Below are positions 38,213 through 50,184 of a stretch of DNA of 64,000 bases, in pieces. The DNA comes from Oreocharis arfaki (taxonomy: Eukaryota; Chordata; Aves; Passeriformes; Paramythiidae). The DNA lies in contig VZRR01009904.1 in the NCBI GenBank assembly GCA_013398015.1, forward strand, positions 124,001 to 188,000. Reading direction: 5' to 3'. The position numbers and the translations under genes are program-made. The notes under the pieces were generated by a model. That model was not told the DNA's origin. It made no database searches and saw only the letters and a list, made by a program, of their open reading frames with translations. How positions within the stretch are numbered: the first letter of the stretch is position 1; each line of letters starts with the position of its first letter.

Positions 38213-39384
38213 ATGGCCCCTAAGAAGAAGAATGTGAAGAAGAACAAAGCAGATATCAATGAAACAACTATCATTGTGGAAGATGGCCCTCTCAGTAAAC
38301 TAAATGGCTTGAATGGACTCTTGGAAGGAGGAAATGGTTTCAGCTGCATCTCCTCTGAGGTTTCTGACCCATCATACTGCCCAAACCTCTTGGAAGGTCT
38401 AAGCAAAATGAGACAAGAAAATTTTCTTTGTGACTTGACTATCAGTACCAAAACCAAATCCTTCAGTGTTCATAAGGTAGTGATGGCTTCAAGCAGTGAA
38501 TACTTTCACAACATCTTGAAGAAAGATCCATCCACTCAAAGAGTGGACCTCAACGACGTGTCCCCATTGGGTCTAGCTACAGTTATCACCTATGCTTACA
38601 CTGGAAAACTTACTCTCTCACTTTACACAATAGGTAGTATTATTTCCACAGCAATTTTTCTACAGATTCACACTCTTACAAAGATGTGCTGTGATTTTCT
38701 AGTCCAAGAAATCAGTGTTGAGAACTGTATGTACATTGCAAATATTGCAGAAACATATGGACTAAAAACAACCAAGGAAGCAGCGCACAAATTTATTAGA
38801 GACAACTTCATTGAATTTTCAGAAACTGATCAGTTCCTAAAACTTACTTTTGATCAGATTAACGAACTTCTTGCAGATGATGACTTGCAGTTGCCTTCGG
38901 AAATTGTTGCATTCCAGATTGCAATAAAATGGCTGGAATTTGACCAAAAGAGAGTAAAGTTTGCTGCCAGTCTCTTAAGTAACATCCGTTTTGGTACCAT
39001 CTCAGCCCAAGACCTTGTCAATTACGTTCAGACTGTGCCAAGAATGATGCAAGACGCAGACTGCCATAAGCTCCTAGTGGATGCCATGAATTATCACTTG
39101 CTTCCTTATCACCAGAATACACTTCAGTCCAGAAGAACAAGGATCCGTGGAGGTTTCAGAGTCTTAGTTACTGTTGGGGGACGCCCTGCTTTAACAGAAA
39201 AGTCTCTTAGCAGAGACATCTTATACAGAGATCCTGAAAACGGATGGAAGAAGCTAAGTGAAATGCCTGCTAAAAGTTTTAATCAGTGTGTCACAGTGAT
39301 GGATGGATTTCTCTATGTGGCTGGTGGGGAAGACCAGAATGATGCCAGGAACCAAGCCAAGCATGCAGTCAGCAATTTCTGCAG
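38213..39384 (+). CDS. KLHL31: KLHL31 coding exon 1 (BTB, BACK, first Kelch repeat)
   Basis: It begins at the ATG after a 32-nt untranslated stretch that follows the acceptor at 38179-38180 (TTATTTTTAG). It ends at a GTAACT donor. The reading frame runs four nt beyond the donor to an intronic stop. The exon is AT-rich with low third-position GC. Confidence 0.97.
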
Positions 39385-42164
39385 GTAACTATTTCTTTAA
39401 CAGGGATAGAGATATCTATTCCACAGAAGGCAGGTAGATAGACTAAGCTGGTTTGTGCCATGCAATGTTGACCACTTGGATAAAGAGAAAGGGACAATGT
39501 GGGGGAGGTGTAGATGCTATTCTATATTAAACTTTGAATGAGCAGAAATATGCAACTGGAGTTATCCAAAAAACTTCACCATGGTTACACATGCACACTG
39601 AGAAGTGAGGAAAAACTGAGAAAACTTATTCCAAGTGGAGGAAATAGATAGGAACATAAATAGGAAGTCATGGGATGTTCTAAGAGACTTTTCAAAATTC
39701 TGAAAGCTTTTGATGACTCACAGAAAGTTCAGAAAAACACCTTTTAGGTATTATAGACTTCAGTTTCCATGCACCATTCATTATATTTTCAACAGCTTTT
39801 ATATTGCATTTCATATCCTTTATTTTATTTTTATTATTATCTAGAGTTTAGAAACAATGGTACCATTGCTTGAAGGCTGTCTTTTACAGTGTACCCCAAA
39901 TAATACCTCGCTTCTGAAATACTGCAGTTCCTATCTATAGTCATCAGAGACTGCACTGGTGATAGCAAGGTCAGAAGAGTGCATACACTAACATGCAATG
40001 TCACATGGGTGGTACTGGTTTTTAAATAGTTCAGCCTAAAAGCTGGCAGTGCAAAGTAGCTTGAAGAAAGGGCTGGGGATGAGAAAATTTTTATCTACCT
40101 TTTTTCTACTAACAGACTATGGTCATGCAATGGCATTACACAGCCACAGTCCTACCAGTGCTTCCTTTTCTGCTCCCAGAAGGAACAGGCAGCTTCTCCT
40201 GAGGACATCAACCAGTACATGAAGTTAATGAATGAAGAACCTTCTCTAGATCAATTTTTTTGTGTAACCTACTTTGTCAGAAAAATATCTCACATAAAAG
40301 AGGTTATGCTGTTGCTGTCTTGACCTTCTGCCTTTAAGCTGTGCCTCGCATTGTCACAAGGAGCTGTGTGCTCATTGCACACCTTGGTAGCGGAGAGGAG
40401 GTGGGGGAATCCTTGTGCCTGTAACTGTGAGCATGTCAAGTCACATCAGTATGTTTGTGGACTTGCAGATGACAATGCTGAATGACATATGACAATTAGT
40501 ATTTACATTCCCATAGTCTTTTTCTCATGTGATTCTCTGGTCCCTTTATCATGCACCAGAAGTGTGTGGGTCTTCTAATGCACCTCACTCAGCATCTTCA
40601 GGAGTCATAATTTGCCATTTCCTATTTCAAAGTTTGTCTTGGTTTGAAAGACAGGCGTCTGCTTAAGTGAGGCAGAAACCCCCTCTGAAATGGGGAATGC
40701 AGCCCCCCTCTTTCTGGATTATTATAACTTTGAAATTAAGGGGGCTTTCAGGCAAGGATATGAGAAATAGGAATAACAGTTCTTTACTAATTTATATATA
40801 TAGAAAACAAAACAAAACAATGAACAGCAATTACAAAACAGCACAGTCACCAATGCAGCCTCCCCGGCCGCCGGGTAGCTTCTCCTCCTGGAGCANAGGA
40901 CAAAGAATGTTATTTCAGAGAGGAATGGTGTTAGAAAGCACAGATGCTCTTTCCACATAACACTTACTCCATGTGAGTGGCAGGGAAAGCATATTCACCA
41001 TTTAGAAAGCACTAAGAGGATGCAAGTATAAATCACCACCTAAAGTTTTTAAAAACTCTATGAGTAAATTTAGACATCTTTGCTGTGGGTGTAAATTGCA
41101 AAGAAACTTCTAAAATTTCTACTGTATCTTGAAAGTATCTCTTCCCAGTATTCTAATGAGATTATTGTACAAAATCAAATTACAGAAGAATCAGATTTAC
41201 TTCATTAAAATAGTACCAGGTTTGAATGACACAATTTTTTTTTCCCAATCAAAACCTAAATTTATTTGGAAATTTAATCAGGAATACCAGTTTCATTATG
41301 CTGACTTTTGATAGGCTAAATAACTAAGTAAAATTTTAGCAACTTTTCTCTTGCAACAGTGGCATAGGAGTCCTGTATAATTTAGCAGAGCAGTATATAA
41401 GACTGTTACCTTCTTTTTTTAATCCTTTCAGATATGACCCTCGTTTCAACAGCTGGATTCACTTGGCAAACATGAATCAGCGGCGCACCCACTTCAGCCT
41501 GAATGTGTTCAATGGCCTCCTCTTCGCGGTGGGTGGCCGCAACTCCGAGGGCTGCCTCTCCTCTGTGGAGTGCTACGTGCCTGCAACTAATCAGTGGCAG
41601 ATGAAGGCCCCGCTGGAGGTGCCCCGGTGCTGCCATGCCAGCGCGGTGGTGGATGGCCAGATCCTGGTCACGGGAGGTTACATCAATAACGCTTACTCTC
41701 GCTCGGTGTGCATGTACGACCCCAGCAAAGATAGCTGGCAGGACAAGGCCAGCCTCAGCACCCCAAGGGGCTGGCACTGCGCAGTGTCCCTTCTGGAGAG
41801 GGTCTACGTCATGGGTGGGTCTCAGCTGGGGGGGCGAGCTGAAAGGGTCGATGTTCTCCCTGTGGAGCGTTACAGCCCGTACACGGGGCAATGGAATTAC
41901 GTGGCGCCACTTCAAACCGGAGTTAGCACGGCTGGCGCCTCCACCCTTAACGGGAAAATTTACTTAGTGGGTGGCTGGAATGAAATAGAGAAGAAGTACA
42001 AGAAATGCATTCAGTGCTATAACCCAGATCTCAATGAATGGACAGAGGAAGATGAGCTGCCTGAGGCCACTGTGGGTGTATCCTGCTGTACTATATCCAT
42101 GCCCAACACCAAGACGAGGGAGTCCAGGGCTAGCTCAGTCTCTTCTGTCCCAGTCAGTATCTAA
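38213..42164 (+). CDS. KLHL31: Kelch-like protein 31
   Basis: Two coding exons, 38213-39384 and 41432-42164, join at a split Arg codon (AG|A) to give 634 residues, the human length. The N-terminus MAPKKKNVKKNK, the mid-protein YDPRFN junction and the C-terminus SRASSVSSVPVSI are characteristic of KLHL31. Domains: basic N-terminal tail; BTB at about 61-175 (FLCDLTI, VHKVVMASSSEYF); BACK at about 176-280; Kelch repeats from about 317 to 605 with repeated GG and W positions. Family knowledge: a CUL3 ligase adaptor expressed in heart and skeletal muscle, implicated in filamin-C turnover and sarcomere integrity, and reported to dampen MAPK and Wnt signalling. No frameshift or premature stop is present, and the gene appears functional. 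Confidence 0.98.
39385..41431 (+). other. KLHL31: KLHL31 intron
   Basis: A 2.05-kb GT-AG intron. It holds a solo-LTR-like insertion near its 3' half; otherwise it is unique AT-rich sequence. Confidence 0.85.
40635..40965 (+). mobile_element. Solo LTR fragment of a passerine endogenous retrovirus family
   Basis: It opens with TGTCTTGGTTTGAAAGACAG, then a GGGGAATG block and a TTATTATAACTTTGAAATTA block, ending in a GC-rich pocket. This is the layout I recall for a common songbird LTR family. No internal retroviral genes are present. One unresolved base sits at 40896 and the 3' boundary is unclear. The family name is not asserted. Confidence 0.65.
41432..42164 (+). CDS. KLHL31: KLHL31 coding exon 2 (remaining Kelch repeats)
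   Basis: Acceptor CCTTTCAG at 41430-41431. It encodes the Kelch blades from YDPRFNSWIHLANMN to the C-terminus, with stop TAA at 42162-42164. Its first two thirds are conspicuously GC- and CpG-rich compared with the first coding exon and with its own last part. Confidence 0.97.
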
Positions 42165-42599
42165 AGACAGGTCTAACCAGCAATAAGTAAAAATGTTTAC
42201 CAGCACAGCAGTATAATTAACCCTTTAAGTAGAATTTTTGTGCTTATGTGGAAAAAAAAAAGCATCGGCTTTGCAAAGTTTTAACAGTGTAAACCGGCCA
42301 ATTTTCATGAACTTTAGTACAGGTAGCATAAAACAGCACATTAGGGATAAGATCAATTTTCTTAGCAGGAAGAGAGAGTTAACCTATAATCACAGAATGT
42401 CATTCTCTTCCTGATTTTGCTGCTTTTTCCTGAGTTACTATACTATCTGTGGCAAATCATTTCACTTCTTTATGCCTTGGTTTCCTTACCTGTAAAATTG
42501 AGATAAACTTGCTTCAGAAGATTGTTATGAGGTTATTTAATACTAAGTTTTAAACGCTTTCAGAACTCAATATGAAAGTCAAGTATGACTAGTAATAAA
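42165..42599 (+). other. KLHL31: KLHL31 proximal 3' UTR with candidate polyadenylation signal
   Basis: Sequence directly after the stop codon. The first strong AATAAA lies at 42594-42599. Human KLHL31 has a 3' UTR of several kb as I recall, so later signals (for example around 46148) may also be used. Confidence 0.55.
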
Positions 42600-42600
42600 T
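42445..42600 (+). mobile_element. MIR-like ancient SINE in KLHL31 3' UTR
   Basis: The order of blocks matches the MIR core and tail: GGCAAATCATTTCACTTCTT, then GCCTTGGTTTCCTTACCTGT, then AAAATTGAGATAA, then GATTGTTATGAGGTTATTTAA, then AAACGCTTTCAGAACTC and ATGAAAG. It ends with the AATAAA at 42594. It is strongly diverged, as expected for an element predating birds. Confidence 0.65.
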
Positions 42601-45600
42601 CTCAATGTAGATCAGAAATGTGCCATGTCATCATAAAATTGATCAATTTTGTTCTTTTCTAAGCATTTTCTATTTTCACAAACAGAAGAGGGAAAAAAAG
42701 GCAAACCAAAAATGTTGCATATAGCATGTGCATACTTTCCTTTTGGGACAGTGGTATTCACAAAAAATTCTCAAAGCACTTTCTCCTTCAGAAGGTGGAG
42801 AAAGATCCTCATCTTCTGCCATGAAACCCTTTAATTCCTGTATCAAATGCTGTGACATGGCTTTCAAGATCTAAATCCACAAAATACTTTAGCTTCCGTA
42901 AGCACTGTGGGCCAGCACCTTGGGTGCTAGATGGCTCTCCTGACCTCCAAGGAGCATCACTTCGTCCTCTTCCTCATGCCAGGGAGACAGCCCTCTCATT
43001 TGAGGTGCAAAAACCTGGAAGCCGAGTTCATGCCAGGAGACACCAAGGGCTAATGGCATCTGAACATGGGGAAGATGCACAGAGCAAACTCCCTTGCATT
43101 ACTCCAGCATTTAACCAGTGGAGTGAGGAAGAAAGATGGAATAAAGACTTTAGAATTTGTGTGGAAAACGGGGAATCATGGGAAAACTCCCTTAGCAGAA
43201 ACAAAGAGATACCTTAACCCCTTTCTTGCCAGGTGTAGGCACAACACCATCCAAAGTAACCTTCTCCTGGGCATACCATTATGCATCTCCTTCTGAAGCC
43301 TTCATTACAGCTCTTTTTATGGAGATTTCATTCACATTATTCCAAAGGCTAGACTAATGCTCTTTGTGTTGAAGTTTTCCCAGTGCATAGAGTGAAGTCT
43401 TTACTCAACTTAGTTTACCTTCCAAGAACTTTTCTTCCTGATTTCAGCATGAAGTGGGGGAATTAAGCATGAAACCTAATCCTATTCCCATAGCCAAAGG
43501 GATATGCAGCCTATCACGTCCCCTGGGGATTTGATACCAAACAACTGCTGTCAGCACAGAATGTCGACATCCGTCTTTTGAGGAGGAAAGAGGGAATACA
43601 AGGAATTAAAATAATTTAATATAACCAAAAGGGCAGCAGTTCACTCACCTTAACCAATTCACATTCAGTTTCCTCAGATTATCATTGACACCTCCAGCCT
43701 TCAGTGCCAATGAGAAGCCATGTTCGTAGCAATGTTTATGAGGCAGACAAATTTTTATCTCATTTGCAAAAAGGGAGCACTATAAAATTGTCTGTCAGTG
43801 CAGATGTTGTCGAGGCAAGCATTTTCAAGGCCCAAGCTCTTTGTAGCTTTGTCAAAGCCATATATTGAGGATCAGCATGAGCGTGACATGGTATTAGAGA
43901 TGAAGTAATTCACTCTGTCGGTTGGGATTAAACTCCATGGTACTCGGTACTGTTTTCCAGTTCTAACTTAGGGTTCATGTTTGCATCCTGACTGCACAAT
44001 TTTGAATTTCAGATTGTATTTTTGAGTGCTGCATGTTATTAGAATATACTGCCTTGCAATGACTTGTGGTCAGAGTAGCACTGTCATATAATTTTGATTC
44101 ATTTAATTGGCATATAGTTGTTCTCTACCCTGCATAATTCAAACTAATAACAAATGTGGAACAGAGTAACAGAGTTAAGATTACTTTGTTTTAAGTATGA
44201 AAATTCTGTTCTTGTGCCTTCCACTCACCAAAAGCTTTTCCTGAGGGAGAGAAAAATTTCTCTTTTCCCAAGTCATGACCATGTGTTTCATATGAATGCA
44301 TTTAGGAAGCTCTTTAGAAATAACTATCTGTTCCAATATTTTTTGTAAAATTTTTTTATCCATCCAGTCCAGTGAAGACACCTGTACACAGGCAATTATA
44401 ACTGTATACATGGTGTAGTTATTTAGTTTTTATAAGGTATCCATAATGTTGAATTAATGAATTGAAAAAACAACTATTATGGCCTCAAACAGACATTGGG
44501 TGGAATTGTTATGTGCAAGTGTCTCTTTTTCCCTTTAGGAATTTGGTTCCAAAATGCTATGGATAGTCAGACATTGCTGCATGCTTTCCTGTTTGTGAGC
44601 CAGCACTTCATATACATCAACAACCATCTTGGTTTTGAGTAGTAAATTATTTATGAATGATGGGCTAAGTGCAATGAAACTTCTTACTACTTAAAGGGTT
44701 AAAAACTTTGGGGGCCAAATCCTTTTCATCTTACTCACAAAAAAGGTTCCATTGATTTCAGTGGGACTACTGAATAAGATGTACAGGATTTTGAACTCTT
44801 GGCCAAATTCTGGCAGAACAGTAGATAAAACCGTCATACCCAGAAGGAAGACTGCTTCTTCGCCTCCAGTGCCCTTGGTCATGACAAATCCATGGAGACA
44901 TGTCCTAGGACAGGAGCTAAATACCACTGGCCATGTGTTCCTTCTGTAGCACAAGCTAGCTACATTCTTCAGGCCAAAAATCTTAGGTAGATTAACAAAT
45001 GGTATTGTTACCAATATAACACTTCAGGGTGGCTTTACATTATTTTCTCTAGACATGTCTTTAGGCTTGCAACACTGAGCCAGGATTTGGCCCTTAATAT
45101 GTGACACTATTAGCTGGACTTAATATTATGTTGAATCATACTATGTGCTGAGCTATTTGTGACATTTTTATGTATGAACTTCTTTTGTTGGAAATGTGAA
45201 AATTATTTGTATGTTCTGTTTTATGGGATGGTGTTCTTTTATTGTCCGGTATCATATATTCAATTTCTAGATGTTAATAACAACATCTCAGCTGAACTTC
45301 AAATATTGTATATACCAAAGAGAAGTTTTAAAGTACAAGGAAGTACTGTATACACTAATATTAAGTAGAGCAGAGGGCTTCCAACTGTATGAGATGCAGA
45401 TTGTTAAAGCACTACAGGGATCTTCTTTAATGCTATACTAGTAGTAGGAAAAAAAAACTCAAACAAACAAATTCATATAAGCTGTTGTCCTCAAAAGTCT
45501 GTATAAAATGTCTATGCATTTCATAGTTGACACCTGTGCTTCAAATTCAGATCTGAAAAATAAGCTTTCTTCAGTCTGTGAGTGAAGCAAGCTAGGGTTT

Positions 45601-47027
45601 GTTTTCTTGTTTATTCCTGACTGTTTAGGTGCATGGGAGAGTGTGGTAGAGATTGAGAGGGAGGAACTTACTGTTGGAAAGTTGTGCTGAAAGGAAGATG
45701 TTGTGTTTACTCCTTAGTCAAGATGAGATCATGAGTATTTAATCTCTTCTTGGAGTTAACCTGCAAGATCATCTGTGGTTCAGTCAAGAGTCCAGTAAAC
45801 TTGATTCCCTCAAAGAGGGAAGCAGGCAAAATTAGCATCAACCAAGCCCAATGAGGTGTTGAAAAGTGTTTTGTGTTGAGATTTTTAAATGGCAGTTCTT
45901 GCAGGAAAAAGGATGCAATGAATGAAATGACTAAGAGCATTTATTTTATCCTGAAACCTAGATTAGTTTTAACTCTTACCAAACCGTACTGGGTTTAGGA
46001 GCAGTTTTTCCTTAGTATCAGCTGGGCTTGGTAATTCTAGTTGTGAACCCAGCAGTCACACAAGTAGTTGTACAAGCTTGTGCACCTTCTTAAACTCAGT
46101 GGGACTTCTGCCACAGAAGTTATTATCAAGGATTTATATTTGGAAAAATAAAATAAAGGAACTAAATCCATGAAGAGGCAAACATCAATGTCTAATTAAA
46201 GCCAACATAAAGGTATTAGACTGATCCTCAGCATCACCATTCACTTACCATACCAGCAAAGGGCATTTTTTTGAGACTCAATTACCCCATAAGGACAGTA
46301 TTTCCTTGGAATGGCTCTTCAATGCAATCCTATATATATTCCAAATATTTTTTTTGCAACATACAGGATGGGAGATGCTCCAGTCCATGGAAAGGCCAAA
46401 ATGGAGCCACTTAGAACTATCAGCAAACTAAGATTTTGTTCCCAGTCCTCAAGGATGTTTGAGAAAATGTGCTGTAAGGAAGCACCTACTTCAATACATA
46501 CCTTTCCATAAGCAGCTTTCGTTATGTTCCATGGCTGAGATTTTCATCATCTTTCTGAAGAAAAGCAAAGCTCAATTTTCAATTGTCTAGAACTTCAATT
46601 CTCAGTTGAACTGAATTTTCAGTCCATTATAACCTGTTTACCCAAGCTGGGACATCTTTCTCAAAGTCCGAATTCACCTGCTCAGAGAATGCAATTGAAG
46701 CAAATAGTCCTGCCATAGGTTCTTGACATTTTACAATGAATCTGCTCATCTTTTTTGTCAAAGATCTGCTTTGTATAAGTAATCAAAAACATTGTAATGC
46801 ACAGATGTATAATTTGACTTCTCCTTGAAAGAGGAAGGTCTCCTGTCTCTTTTAGTTTTTCTTTTCTTATCCATAACTGAGTGACTATCAGAACACCAAA
46901 GAAGGTGCACAGATGTGAACAGTACATAGAAGCTCCACTGTGAATCTGTAAAAATCTCATTGCTGGTGGCCAGAACAAAGAAAAGGACACACTCTAAAAT
47001 GCCTGCTGGATAAAAAAGAGTGAAACA
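42601..47027. other. Distal KLHL31 3' flank or long 3' UTR
   Basis: Unique sequence, probably partly within a long KLHL31 3' UTR. Apart from the inverted-repeat element at 44712-45093 and an AAATAAAATAAA cluster near 46148, no features are supported. Confidence 0.45.
44712..45093. repeat. Old inverted-repeat element (possible MITE)
   Basis: GGGCCAAATCC at 44712-44722 recurs as the exact reverse complement GGATTTGGCCC at 45083-45093. Inside is a TTCAGTGGGACTACTGAATAA block of the kind found in ancient sauropsid repeats. It was probably a palindromic non-autonomous element. Whether it lies in the KLHL31 3' UTR depends on the polyadenylation site used. Confidence 0.4.
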
Positions 47028-47180
47028 TCACAGAATGACAGAATATTATGAGTTGGAAGGGACCCATAAGGATCACAGAGTCCAGCTTTTAAGGGAATGG
47101 CCTGTATGGGGATCAAACCCACAACCTTGTTAATAAATGAGTTGCTGGTGCTCATTTGCAAGTGTGACACTGCTCAGAGC
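47028..47180 (-). mobile_element. tRNA-Ile-derived SINE with CR1-like tail (TguSINE1-type)
   Basis: The low-coordinate part, CACAGAATGACAGAATATTA and GAGTTGGAAGGGACCCATAA, is a CR1-type tail. The high-coordinate part, TGGCCTGTATGGGGATCAAACCCACAACCTTG, is the reverse complement of a tRNA T-arm to anticodon region resembling tRNA-Ile. The combination is that of the SINE described from zebra finch. It is degraded and is not a working tRNA gene. Confidence 0.7.
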
Positions 47181-48339
47181 TCTGTTCCCAGAAGTTCCCT
47201 AAAGAATAAAGGAAAATACATGCAATTCTATACAGCTGGTGTGAGAGATTTGGTTAATACCAGATAAGTTTTGCCATGCAAAAGACATAATTGTCTCAAT
47301 GAAAATTTTCAATAACAGTATAAGCAATTAATAAACTTATGAGGAATAGGCAATTTCTGTTAGAATGGGAACACACACATTTAGATACACTGTGAAAGGA
47401 AGATGTTGTTACTCTAGTTGCAGTCTTAGCAGTTTCTTTATTGACAAGACAAGTTAAAAATATAACTTATTTGTAGAAAGCATTTTCCTGGTTTATAAGT
47501 GTTAGATTGCTCATACAGAAGGGTTTTCTAAGTGTACACTTTAAAGATGGACTGTGATAACACAAGGGAACATATTACAACAGAAAAAATCTGTAAGTGT
47601 AACGTGAGAATGTTACTACTTAGAAATTGACATTTGTAGTGCAGCAAGTTGTCATTAAGAGGAAAACAGCATGTTGGTATTTTTCATTGTGTGCTTTAAA
47701 TAAAACTGTCGACGCATGGCACAAACTAATTATTCTTATTGTAAAATCAGTTGGAAACTGCGAGACTGTCTTTCTGATGAACACCTGGTTGCAGTTGAAA
47801 TATGCTTTGTTTTCTGAGCCCCGGGCTGATCCTTGCTTTCATATCAGCCAACTGGAATGTTTGCTACACCCTGGCTGTCAAACCACCTTCACAATAAGCT
47901 GCACAATGTAACTGGAGCCACTTTTATCTTTTCCATTTTATTACAAGGGCAACAACTTGCTTTTTAACAATGAATTTCACAGTCTTTTGTGGTAATCAAA
48001 ATGCCTAACAAGAAGTGATGATAAATCAGATGTCTGATTAGCAGCTGAACATGTTTTCATTTGGATTGTATGGGTAACAGTACCAAAAATAAAAGCATCT
48101 AAATTTCAAGGAAAAAATTATTCCATATTCTGAAGAGCAATTAAGTTGTGCCACAGATGAGAGGGTTTGACATGCCAAAAATTGTTCCCTGTATTTTGAC
48201 ACCAAGGACTTGGTTCAAAGTGTGATTCTATAGGTCACAACCTGAAGGGTTACCTGGCCTGTGGCTGTGCAGAGATCATGACTATGGGTTCCTAAGATTC
48301 CATAACACACAAGGACACAGAGGCTTTATCCTCTAAAAT

Positions 48340-49110
48340 TTTCTGCTTTATTACAGACTACCACAAAAATCACTGCTAGCAAGTACACCGATAGTTATTA
48401 CACCTAATAAGAAGATTAATAAAGTGAATATGAATAAATATATGTCAAGCTATTACAATTATTATCAGCAATCAATAATACAGTATCAGTCAATAGTATG
48501 GCGTCAATCAATACGAGCATCAAGCAGTATGGTAGCACACCCGATGACAGCAACAGCCAAGTAGCTCTGTACTGTTACAATTACTGCAGCTTACCGGTGA
48601 AACAAACTGATCAACAGTAATGTAACAGCAAATATGCTTAATAAATATAATATTTACAGTCAGCAAATCAGACAGACTTTGAAAGAAGCCACACCATCCC
48701 AAAAGGGAGGAACAAACTGATCCTGGAGGGGACACCCAACCATCCCCGAAAGAAGGGAAAAAAGAAAGAACCAAGCAGTAAGAAAACAGTTTCCCTTCAA
48801 AACAGATCCTGACCCAGAGTCTTGAGTCATGCAGCATTCCCACTGAGTCCAAGAGAGTGGACAGTTCATGTGGCATTCAGCTGGGAAGTTCTCACAGGGA
48901 GACAATTTTAGTCCATTTTATAACAGAGAGACATAAGCGTGTGTAGGAGATTCTGCTTTGAGCAGTTAATAGATAATTTCTATTTTTCACCTCTAACAGG
49001 CAACAGATGATTCTGTTTTCTGGTTTTTTACACCAATTTTATATGTCCATGTGGTTGTCTATTTTTTCAGACAGTAAATTGCCATTACAGTCTCCTGGGT
49101 TTGTGCTTAT
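48340..49110. repeat. Possible degenerate LTR or unclassified interspersed repeat
   Basis: A stretch of texture unlike its flanks. It has a run of short related words (TCAATAATACAGTATCAG, TCAATAGTATGG, TCAATCAATACGAGCATCAA) at 48470-48540, followed by an A-rich purine block and a T-rich end. I recall similar layouts in avian ERVL-type LTRs but cannot assign a family or its ends. Confidence 0.3.
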
Positions 49111-50184
49111 TCCTGGTACCTTGTGAAGTCTCTGGTTTTTAGGTCCCTGGCTGCACTTTTCAAGGATGCTTGTGGTTCCCAGGCCTAGTCTTCAGCCCAG
49201 GCTGGCAGACCTTTCTCTCTCATGATTTTCAACCAATGATTTCTTCTGTACAGCAATTTCTCTCTTCTAACCAGGTTGCTCACAGCTGGGTCAGCCGAGG
49301 CAGCCAGGTGAGCCTGCTGGCTCTGAACCAGGACCCATGCACATCTGGAGCAGCAGCTGGGCTCCTTAGGGCTCCTGAAAAGCCACTGCATGCCTGTGAG
49401 TGTGCTTACCTGCACATCAAGTCTGGGATTCAGGACTCAGTTGTCTAAATGTCCCTTGTGCAGATGGCCCAGGTGCTGCAGAGCATTTCAGATGGCACTG
49501 GGTGTCCAGCTATGGCTGCTAATTCAAGCTTGGAGAAGGGGATTTATTTGCCCCTCCGGTCTCCACACTGCAGTCCAGAAGTGAATGGCTGACCTGTGTG
49601 TGTGCTGATGTGTCCACTAGCCCTGGCTGCCTTGGGTAGTGATGATGATTGTGAGAAAACAAAAGGGGCGATTTTGCTTCAAAATTCAGGGATGGTTTTG
49701 GGGAGTCAAGCCAGAGTCTGTATTGTAAAAACTGCTAGAAAGACAGAAGTTACAATTAAACTATGCAAAAATATTTTAAGCAAGTCTTGATAAATGCATT
49801 ATATGCCAGTACTGCTAAGATAAACACGGATTGAAGTAAAAACTGTCTGGATCCTTTATTTCTTATAATATTTGCCTTCTTTCTTAAGGGTTTGGGAAAA
49901 CTTATTTTTCTGTATTGCAGCTGTATTTCAGAGCTTATTATGTCATGATTCTCCTTCAAAAACAGTTAAATAATGTGAGTGAAATATTTAGTTAGCAAAA
50001 GCTGGTTTTCTGTAAATTATCCATCATTTGGCTCTAGGTCTGGCATAGATTTATGGTGTCCATTATAGCAACTTAAACCCAGTATATAGAGGTGTATAAA
50101 TTGGTAGGCTGCTTGTTTTTGTGGAATGCTTATAAGATAAATGTTACCCAAGCCTATGGCACCGTACTCTTTTTTCATTTGAAG

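Noticed and set aside
47095..47180. tRNA gene
   Set aside because: The tRNA-like part is degraded, lacks an intact cloverleaf and is fused to a CR1 tail, so it is a SINE.
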